Of a stretch of DNA of 64,000 bases, positions 57,801 to 64,000 are shown in pieces. The stretch's first letter is position 1, and every line of letters starts with the position of its first letter. Under the pieces are notes generated by a model. That model made no database searches, was not told where the DNA came from, and saw nothing but the letters and a program-made list of their open reading frames with translations. The stretch comes from Roseithermus sacchariphilus (GTDB lineage Bacteria > Bacteroidota > Rhodothermia > Rhodothermales > MEBIC09517). The position numbers and the translations under genes are program-made. The stretch lies in assembly GCA_003285105.1 (NCBI GenBank), contig CP030158.1:3330664-3394663 (forward strand), written 5' to 3'.

Positions 57801-57828
57801 GGATGAAGGTTTCATGCGATCTTCATCC
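57801..57828. promoter_or_regulatory. 8-bp inverted repeat upstream of hemA
   Basis: GGATGAAG (57801-57808) and CTTCATCC (57821-57828) form a perfect dyad with a 12-base centre, about 100 bp before the hemA start. The arms are 20 bp apart, so both lie on one face of the helix, as for a dimeric regulator. A weak stem GCCCCCAC/GTGGGGC at 57677-57698 earlier in the 287-bp gap may end pepF transcription. Confidence 0.45.
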
Positions 57829-57929
57829 AGCATGCGCTCACAATTCACCGCGGTCCGACGAACCCTGTGGAAGGTCGGGCCGTTGGCTTCACCACTCCGT
57901 AACGTTCAGTCAGGGTCTGCCCACTCCGT

Positions 57930-59330
57930 ATGACGTTCTTCGCGTTCGGGCTCAATCACGAAACCGCGCCGGTGGCCCTCCGGGAGCGGTTCGCGCTGGG
58001 TGAGGAGGCCATCCGCCACCTGTACCGGCACGTCCGGCTGTCTCCGGATGCGGAATACGTGGTGCTCTCCACCTGCAATCGCACCGAGGTCTACCTGTTC
58101 GGTCGATGGGCGGACGTCCACACGCTGCGGGCGTGGATGGCCGAGCGCGCGGGTACGGCCTGGCCGGAGCCGGCGTCGTTTCTGGCCGAGGACGAGGCGG
58201 CCCTCCTGCATCTGCTCGAAGTGACGGCCGGCTTGAAGTCGCTCGTGCTGGGGGATGCGCAGATCTTCACGCAGGTGAAGGCGGCCTACCAGGTGGCCGT
58301 CGAGGAGGAGGTGGTGGGGACGGTGATGCACCGGCTGATGCATACCGCCTTTCGCGGGGCCAAGCGGGTGGCGGCCGAGACGGTTCTGGGGCAGGGGGCG
58401 GCCTCGGTGTCCACGGCGGCGGCCGAGCTGGCGCGGCGCCACGTGGAGGCGCGCTCCGGTGGCAGCCCGGCGCGTGCGGTGCTGATCGGGGCGGGGCAGA
58501 TGGGGCGGCTGGCGCTGGAGGCGCTCCATGCCCGCGGCTTCGGCGAGGCGGTGCTCATCAACCGGACCCGTGCCCGCCTGGAGCCGCTGGCCGCCGCCAC
58601 AGGCGCGGCGGTGGCGGACTGGTCGGAGCGGCACCGCATCCTGGCCGATGCCGACGTAGTCATCGTAGCCACCGGTGCCGACACGCCCGTCCTCCGGGCC
58701 GAGTCGGTTCCGGCCCGCACGCGGTCGTCCGAATGCCTCATCATCGACATCGCCGTGCCGCGCAACGTGGACCCGGCCATCGACGCGCTCCCCGGCTACC
58801 GGGTGGCGGACCTGGACCGGATCGACACCTGCATCGGGGAGGTGGCCCGGCAGCGGCAGGCCGCCTGCCCGGCGGCACAGGCCATCTGCCGGGAGCTGGC
58901 GCAGGACTTCGTGACCTGGGTCTTTCACCAGCAGGCCCTCCAGCCGGCCATCCATGCCATCCGCGAGACGTTCGAGACCATCCGCCGGCAGGAGATCGAG
59001 CGCCACGCCCATCGCTTCTCGGAGGCGGACCGCCGCGAGCTGGAGCGGCTGACCGGCTCGATCATGCAGAAGCTCATGGCCGTCCCCATCGTCCGCCTGA
59101 AAGACACGGATCCGGGCAGCATCGACTTCGTGCGGGGCGTCAAGCTGCTCAGCACGCTCTTCTCCCGGCCCGGCTGCGACGACGCCTCCGAGGCCGAGGC
59201 GTCGGCTCTGACGCAGTCTCGCCTGCTCACCGAGCCGGCCCGGCCCGAGGCTCCCGCACGCCCCGAGGAGCCGGCCGCCGGCTGCCCCGTCACGTCACCG
59301 CGGCAGGGCGGTGAGGCTCCCGTTCGCTAG
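57930..59330 (+). CDS. hemA: Glutamyl-tRNA reductase
   Basis: A 466-residue NADPH enzyme that makes glutamate-1-semialdehyde from glutamyl-tRNA, the first step of C5 tetrapyrrole synthesis. The active-site Cys is in VVLSTCNRTEVYLFG; GLKSLVLGDAQIFTQVKAAY and the nucleotide-binding LIGAGQMGRLALEALHARG are conserved, as is DIAVPRNVDPAI. The C-terminal dimerisation helix is followed by a proline-rich tail. First gene of hemA-hemC-hemD. Confidence 0.95.
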   Translation: MTFFAFGLNHETAPVALRERFALGEEAIRHLYRHVRLSPDAEYVVLSTCNRTEVYLFGRWADVHTLRAWMAERAGTAWPEPASFLAEDEAALLHLLEVTAGLKSLVLGDAQIFTQVKAAYQVAVEEEVVGTVMHRLMHTAFRGAKRVAAETVLGQGAASVSTAAAELARRHVEARSGGSPARAVLIGAGQMGRLALEALHARGFGEAVLINRTRARLEPLAAATGAAVADWSERHRILADADVVIVATGADTPVLRAESVPARTRSSECLIIDIAVPRNVDPAIDALPGYRVADLDRIDTCIGEVARQRQAACPAAQAICRELAQDFVTWVFHQQALQPAIHAIRETFETIRRQEIERHAHRFSEADRRELERLTGSIMQKLMAVPIVRLKDTDPGSIDFVRGVKLLSTLFSRPGCDDASEAEASALTQSRLLTEPARPEAPARPEEPAAGCPVTSPRQGGEAPVR

Positions 59331-59346
59331 GACGCTGCGGCTCGTC

Positions 59347-60294
59347 ATGCCGCGTGCCATGCATCGACCCACACGCATCATCGGGACGCGCGGCAGTGCG
59401 CTGGCGCTCTGGCAGGCGCATCACGTCCGGGACGTCCTGACGGCCGCCGGCTATCCCGTCGAGATCCGCACCATCACCACGAAGGGGGATCGCATCCTGG
59501 ACGTGCCGCTGGCCGAGATCGGTAGCAAGGCGCTCTTCACGAAGGAGCTGGACGAGGCGCTGCTGCGGGGGGAGATCCATCTGGCCGTGCACTCGCTGAA
59601 GGACCTGCCCACGGCCTTGCCCGAGGGGCTGTGCCTGGCCGCCATCACCGAGCGCGCCGACCCGCGAGATGCCTTCATCGCCCACCCGTCGGTGGCGGGA
59701 GGGCTGGCCGATCTGCCGGAGGGGGCGACGCTGGCCACGTCCTCGCTGCGCCGCCGCGCCCAGCTCAAGGCCTGGCGGCCCGACCTGACCATCGTCCCGG
59801 TGCGCGGCAACGTGGATACGCGGCTGGCCCGGCTGGATGCCGGCACATGGCACGGGATGATCCTCGCCACGGCCGGCGTCGTGCGCCTGGAGCGGACCGA
59901 CCGGATCCGTGAGCGGATCGACCCGGCCCTCATGCTGCCGGCCGTCGGGCAGGGGGCGCTGGGGGTGGTCTGCGCCGTGGACGACGAGGCCACGCGGGCG
60001 CTGCTCCGCCGGCACCTGCACCACGCTCCCACGGCGGCCGCCACCCTCGCTGAACGCGCCCTGCTGCGCCGGCTCGAAGGCGGTTGCCAGGTGCCCATCG
60101 GCGCGCTGGGGCGGCTCCGCGAGGGGCGGCTCGAGCTCGAGGGGTGCGTGGCCTCGCTCGACGGCGACCGCCTCGTGCGGGATCGCCTGACGGGCACACC
60201 CGGGGCGCCCGAGGCCCTCGGCGGTGCCCTGGCCGAGCGGCTGCTGGCCGCCGGTGCCGGGGCGCTCCTGGACGAGATCCGCGCCGATTCGTGA
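59347..60294 (+). CDS. hemC: Hydroxymethylbilane synthase (porphobilinogen deaminase)
   Basis: A 315-residue enzyme that polymerises four porphobilinogens. Conserved parts: IIGTRGSALALWQAHHV, TKGDRILDVPLAEIGSKALF, AVHSLKDLPT (catalytic Asp region), TSSLRRRAQL, VRGNVDTRLARLD and the cofactor-binding Cys in LEGGCQVPIGALG. ATG at 59347 is chosen; 59311 would overlap hemA. Its stop overlaps the hemD start by one base (TGATG). Confidence 0.95.
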   Translation: MPRAMHRPTRIIGTRGSALALWQAHHVRDVLTAAGYPVEIRTITTKGDRILDVPLAEIGSKALFTKELDEALLRGEIHLAVHSLKDLPTALPEGLCLAAITERADPRDAFIAHPSVAGGLADLPEGATLATSSLRRRAQLKAWRPDLTIVPVRGNVDTRLARLDAGTWHGMILATAGVVRLERTDRIRERIDPALMLPAVGQGALGVVCAVDDEATRALLRRHLHHAPTAAATLAERALLRRLEGGCQVPIGALGRLREGRLELEGCVASLDGDRLVRDRLTGTPGAPEALGGALAERLLAAGAGALLDEIRADS

Positions 60295-61052
60295 TGACGA
60301 GGGTGCCGGATACCGGCTCCGCGCGGCCCGTCGTCGTGCTGCTTCGTGCCTCAGACCCATCCGATCCGTACGAGGCCGTGCTGGAGGCCGCCGGCTTCGA
60401 CGTGCGCAGCCGACCCGTGCTCGCCTTCAGCCCGGTAGCCCCGGAACGCCTGGCGGCCGCGCTGGCCCGTCCCGAGGCCTACGCCGGCCTCGTCGTGACG
60501 AGCCCCCGGGCCGTCGCAGCCATCCGAGGCTGCTACCCGGATCCCGGTCGGCTTCCGGCGGGGTGGCGCGAGAAGCCGGTCTACGCCGTGGGGCCACGCA
60601 CCGCCGCGGCCGTGCGTGCGCTGGGGTGGACGCCCGTGGGCGAGGAGGCCGGCTCCGGGGCCGCGCTCGCCAGCATCATCATCACCGCCGCCGAACACGG
60701 TGCGGAGGGTGCCGCCCGCCCCTACCTCTTTCTCTGTGGCGACCGCCGCCGTGACGACGTGCCGCACCGGCTGACGGCCGCCGGTCTGGCCGTGGAGGAA
60801 TGCGTCGTCTACCGGACCCACGTGCGCGCCGGGGTGAAGCTGCCGCCGGCGTCGCCGGGTGGCTGGCTGGTGTTCTTCAGCCCCTCCGGCGTCGAAACGG
60901 TGCACCCCGGCGAGGTGCGGGCGTCCGGCTGGCGCGTGGCTGCCATCGGGCCGACGACCGCCCGCGCCCTGGCCGAGGCGGGCATCCCCGCGTCTGCGGT
61001 GGCCGCCGAACCCACTCCCGAAGCCCTTCGGGACGCGTTGCAGGCAGCGTAG
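60294..61052 (+). CDS. hemD: Uroporphyrinogen-III synthase
   Basis: A 252-residue two-domain enzyme that cyclises hydroxymethylbilane. Typical weakly conserved signals: VVVLLRASDPSDPYEAVLEA at the start, GLVVTSPRAVAAI, VYAVGPRTAAAVRALGW, PYLFLCGDRRRDDVP, WLVFFSPSGVETV and AAIGPTTARALAEAG. Position after hemC and the start-stop overlap settle the assignment. Confidence 0.93.
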   Translation: MTRVPDTGSARPVVVLLRASDPSDPYEAVLEAAGFDVRSRPVLAFSPVAPERLAAALARPEAYAGLVVTSPRAVAAIRGCYPDPGRLPAGWREKPVYAVGPRTAAAVRALGWTPVGEEAGSGAALASIIITAAEHGAEGAARPYLFLCGDRRRDDVPHRLTAAGLAVEECVVYRTHVRAGVKLPPASPGGWLVFFSPSGVETVHPGEVRASGWRVAAIGPTTARALAEAGIPASAVAAEPTPEALRDALQAA

Positions 61053-61062
61053 GGCCGGCGTG

Positions 61063-61701
61063 TCAGGACGCCAGCGCGGCGTCGAGGATGCGGCGGAAGC
61101 GGGCCGTCATCTGATCCGGCCGATCGGCCAGCGTGATGGCCGTCATGACGGCGATGCCGTGGGCGCCGGCTTGCAGCACCGGGCGGACGCGCTGCGGGGT
61201 GATCCCGGCGATGGCGATGACGGGGATCGGCACGGAACGGCACACCTCTTCGAGCCCGTCGAGGCCCTTGACCGAATCCACCCGGGCCTTGGAGGACGTC
61301 GGGAAAACCGGGCCGAAGCCGATGTAGCTGGCCCCGGCCTCGCAGGCGGCCTCGGCCTGGGCGCGCGTGGTGGCCGTCGCCCCGATGATGGCCTCCGGGC
61401 CCAGGATCGACCGGGCCACGTCGATGGGCAGATCCGTCTGTCCCAGATGGACCCCCTCGGCCCCCACCGCCAGCATCACGTCCACGTGGTCGTCGATGAG
61501 GAGCGGGACACCCCGCGACCGGCACACCTCTCGCACGAGACGCGCCTCGTGAAGCACGTGCCGGATGCCCCCCGTCTTCTGGCGAAACTGGATCGTATCC
61601 GCGCCGCCCTCGATGGCGAGCCGGGCCAGTTCGGCGTGGGAGTAGCGCTGCTGGAAGTGGAAGTCCGTCAGAACGTGGAGCCGACCAATGGACATGGGCA
61701 T
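61063..61701 (-). CDS. thiE: Thiamine phosphate synthase (ThiE/TenI family)
   Basis: A 212-residue TIM barrel. Seen: RLHVLTDFHFQQRYSHAELA, GGADTIQFRQKTG, LLIDDHVDVMLAVGAEGVHL followed by GQTDLP, IIGATATTRAQAEAACEAGA and YIGFGPVFPTSSK, then IAIAGIT. These are ThiE motifs, but the family also includes TenI aminohydrolases; other thi genes are absent here. Start at MPMSIGRLHVL (61701). Convergent with hemD. No TPP riboswitch is seen upstream. Confidence 0.8.
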   Translation of the reverse strand: MPMSIGRLHVLTDFHFQQRYSHAELARLAIEGGADTIQFRQKTGGIRHVLHEARLVREVCRSRGVPLLIDDHVDVMLAVGAEGVHLGQTDLPIDVARSILGPEAIIGATATTRAQAEAACEAGASYIGFGPVFPTSSKARVDSVKGLDGLEEVCRSVPIPVIAIAGITPQRVRPVLQAGAHGIAVMTAITLADRPDQMTARFRRILDAALAS

Positions 61702-62133
61702 GTGAGGCGGTCTGGTCAAACCGGCGAGGACGGCTGCAAGGTACGATAGCAAGGGCGGCCCGGCACGCCCCGCCGGCTTCGAAGGGCACCGAAACGGTCG
61801 TTCACATCCCGCCACACGATTTTATCGGTCATCGGCAAAGGATGCTGCTTTGCCATGTTATATCAAGTGGGCTGGGGTGATCGTATTGAAAAAAGTGTCG
61901 ACATAATCCGATAGCGACTAAATAAATGAGGACGCTGTGGGGTGTGTAAGGAAATTTACCTTGCAATGAAATCCGGACTTTCGTTTACTCCACGCCATCC
62001 TGCCCCACCTTTTCGCCCTTTCCCTGTTCGAGCGCATTCGCTCCGTCCTATTTCCCGTGCGTACGTAGGCCGTACTGGTATTCGGGCCATCGCACGGTTT
62101 TACTCGTCCACCCCACAACCCCACGAACGGCAT
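61702..62133. other. Divergent intergenic region before the SusC-type gene
   Basis: 432 bp, clearly richer in A and T than the genes, with stretches such as ATTGAAAAAAGTGTCGAC near 61885 and GAAATTTACCTTGC near 61950. It should contain promoters for thiE and the receptor gene. TACCTTG near 61957 resembles a TAnnTTTG element; nothing firmer can be named. No ORF on either strand is convincing. Confidence 0.4.
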
Positions 62134-64000
62134 ATGAATCGGTTGAGACTATGCTTCCTTGCGGTCCTCTGTCTGGGCACGGCGCTTCATGCGGCGGCTC
62201 AGGGGACGATCAGCGGTACCGTGCGCGATGCCAACACCGGTGAGGTTATCATCGGTGCGCAGGTCGTGCTCACGGCGTCCAACATCGGGGCCGTCACCGA
62301 CATCGACGGGAACTACACGATCGCCAACGTGCCGGCCGGTACGTACGACATCCAGGCCCGGTACATCGGGTATCGTTCCCAGACCAAACAGGTCACCGTG
62401 ACGAGTGGTGAGACGGCCACGGTGGACTTCGACCTGGCCGAGAGCGCCATCAACCTCGACGAGGTCGTCGTGACCGGAGCGGGCGGGCCCGTCGAGAAGC
62501 GCAAGCTGGGCAACTCCATCTCCACGATCGACGCGGAGGCGCTCCAGGAGGCCCCCATCGCCACGTTCTCGGACGTCCTGCAGGGGCGTGAGCCGGGGCT
62601 CGTGGGGCTGCCCTCGGGGGGACAGACGGGGGAGGGGACGCGGATTCGGATTCGCGGCTCCGCCTCGCTCTCGCAGAGCAACGAGCCGATCGTCTACATC
62701 GACGGCGTGCGCGTCAACAACGGGGGCGGGCTTTCCGGCCTCAACGGCGGCGGCGCACCGTCCCGCCTGGACGACATCAGCCCGGATGCCATCGAGCGGG
62801 TGGAGATCCTGAAGGGGGCGGCTGCGGCCACGCTCTACGGCACGGAAGCCTCCAACGGCGTCATCCAGATCTTCACGAAGCAGGGGGCCGTCGGGCCGCC
62901 GCGCTTCACGTTCCAGACCACGCAGACCGCGCTGGCCTACCCGAAGGTGTACAAGGCCAACACCGGCTTCGCCCGCACCGCCGCCCGGGCCGACACCATG
63001 TCCAAGTACTTCGGCGGGACGATCCGGCCCTACCAGCTCGTCCAGAAGGAGTTCATGGAGGAGCTCTACGAGACGGGCTATGCCCAGACGTACTCGGCCT
63101 CGGTCAGCGGGGGGACGCCCGGCATCACCTACTACGTCAGCGCGCGCTGGCAGGACGAAGACGGGCCCTTCGGCGGTAAGGAGGGGCGCCGCTACCCGCC
63201 CGGCGCCAAGACGCTGGTGCAGGACATCGTCAAACGTGCCCAGGCCACGGCCACGCTCAACATCTTCCCGACCGAGCGCTTGCAGTTCCGGCTCTCGACG
63301 TCCTACACGGACATGAGCCTGGAGACGATGGACTCCAACAACAACATCTACGGCGTGCCGTCCCTGGCGCAGTTCTCGAAGCCCGAACTGGTGGCCTACA
63401 ACAACCAGACGGGCACGATCGCCTTCGCCACGGTCAACGAGGCCATGCAGCAGGTGCTCGCCCAGGAGGTGAACCGCTTCGTCGGCAGCTTCGGCTTCAA
63501 CTACCGGCCGCTGGACATGCTCACCATCGACGGGACCTTCGGGGTGGACTTCACCTCGCAGCAGGATACCGACGTGCGGCCGTTCGGCTGGGCCATCGAC
63601 AACTTCGCCGCCCGGCTCGATCCGCCCGGCGGTTCTGAACCGTTCGGCAGCCGGGACCTGATCACGACGACGAACCTGCAGACGACCTTCGACGTCAAGG
63701 CGACCCTGCGTAACCAGATCGGGCGGGACTTCGAATCGACCCTGCTCGTCGGCGGGCAGGGCTTCATCTCCAACATCCGGCAGCAGGCCTCCTACGGCGA
63801 ACGCTTCCCGGGGCCCGGCTTCAACGTGACGAGTGCCACGTCCGTCCGGGACCTTTTCGAGTCCTACGAAGAGGTCATCAACGCGGGGCTGTTCGCCCAG
63901 GAGCAGCTGGGCTTCCGGAACTACCTGTTCCTGACCCTGGGCGGGCGCCTGGATGCCAACTCGGCCTTCGGGTCTGACTTCGAGGCGGTCTTCTACCCGA
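62134..64000 (+). CDS. SusC/RagA-type TonB-dependent outer-membrane receptor (partial)
   Basis: The first 622 residues of a large receptor; the gene runs past the window end. A signal peptide (LRLCFLAVLCLGTALHAAAQ) is followed by a carboxypeptidase-D-like beta domain (GTISGTVRDANTGEVIIGAQ...TDIDGNYTIANVPAGTYDI), the TonB-box-like region NLDEVVVTGAG, the plug domain with GTRIRIRGSASLSQSNEPIV, and DAIERVEILKGAAAATLYG, then beta-barrel strands. SusC proteins import oligosaccharides or peptides with a SusD lipoprotein, expected just downstream. An N-terminal Cys lies in the signal core but is not a lipobox. Confidence 0.95.
   Translation, partial: MNRLRLCFLAVLCLGTALHAAAQGTISGTVRDANTGEVIIGAQVVLTASNIGAVTDIDGNYTIANVPAGTYDIQARYIGYRSQTKQVTVTSGETATVDFDLAESAINLDEVVVTGAGGPVEKRKLGNSISTIDAEALQEAPIATFSDVLQGREPGLVGLPSGGQTGEGTRIRIRGSASLSQSNEPIVYIDGVRVNNGGGLSGLNGGGAPSRLDDISPDAIERVEILKGAAAATLYGTEASNGVIQIFTKQGAVGPPRFTFQTTQTALAYPKVYKANTGFARTAARADTMSKYFGGTIRPYQLVQKEFMEELYETGYAQTYSASVSGGTPGITYYVSARWQDEDGPFGGKEGRRYPPGAKTLVQDIVKRAQATATLNIFPTERLQFRLSTSYTDMSLETMDSNNNIYGVPSLAQFSKPELVAYNNQTGTIAFATVNEAMQQVLAQEVNRFVGSFGFNYRPLDMLTIDGTFGVDFTSQQDTDVRPFGWAIDNFAARLDPPGGSEPFGSRDLITTTNLQTTFDVKATLRNQIGRDFESTLLVGGQGFISNIRQQASYGERFPGPGFNVTSATSVRDLFESYEEVINAGLFAQEQLGFRNYLFLTLGGRLDANSAFGSDFEAVFYP

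Noticed and set aside
61702-62133. TPP riboswitch upstream of thiE
   Set aside because: The conserved CTGAGA and ACCTGAtct-type blocks of the THI element are not found on the minus strand here.

Overview
The window comes from a GC-rich, Gram-negative member of the Bacteroidota-Rhodothermota side of the tree, most likely a Rhodothermales relative. The reasons are a SusC-type TonB receptor, acyl-glycosyl carotenoid genes like those for salinixanthin-type pigments, a bacillithiol-type YtxJ protein, many lipoproteins, and a TAnnTTTG-like -10 element at the tRNA promoter. Species assignment is inference.

Layout. 0-5.6 kb (minus strand): LD-carboxypeptidase, a micro-ORF, a LapA-like protein, then a carotenoid cluster (glycosyltransferase, hypothetical, PlsC-like acyltransferase, crtB, cruF). 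5.7-11.9 kb: WbqC-like protein, two small hypotheticals, a ThuA-like lipoprotein and a four-gene sugar-acid operon. 12.1-28.7 kb: a complete type I-E CRISPR-Cas locus. It has an array of 84 repeats (one degenerate) transcribed on the minus strand, a short leader, cas2, cas1, cas6e, cas5e, cas7e, cse2, cse1, a 66-residue zinc-ribbon protein, cas3, a Cas4-like nuclease translationally coupled to cas3, and a WYL regulator. 29.0-31.9 kb: a decayed IS481-type transposase gene broken by an IS630 and an IS4-type element, next to tRNA-Asp. 32.2-42.1 kb: hydrolase-OsmC fusion, universal stress protein, histidine kinase and response regulator, quinone oxidoreductase, a second IS630, and an HtrA protease. 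42.3-61.7 kb: housekeeping genes (fumC, panC, panD, phoH, dapF, hemA, hemC, hemD, thiE) with two M14 peptidases, an oligoendopeptidase F and thiol-redox proteins. 62.1 kb to the end: a SusC-type receptor cut by the window edge.

Most interesting region. The 586 bp between cas3 and cse1 appear to hold a small RNA gene on the strand opposite the cas genes. A diverged CRISPR repeat at 23970-23998 keeps the array repeat's 7-bp stem, with three compensated base pairs, and its GTGAACC handle. A 21-nt spacer follows, then a second repeat keeping its stem but not its handle, then an intrinsic terminator at 24044-24077. The spacer matches 16 of 21 positions, behind an AAG, to a site at 23950-23973 just upstream of a strong promoter for the cas operon (TTGACA, 17 bp, TATATT). 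That promoter carries a 9-bp dyad. This looks like a natural crRNA-like guide that steers Cascade to the cas control region, similar in principle to CreA/CreR RNAs of other type I systems. It has not been tested here.

The CRISPR array also records its own history: block duplications of spacers, a PAM-derived repeat-end variant that travels with its spacer, and two spacers that look like variants of one phage coding sequence.
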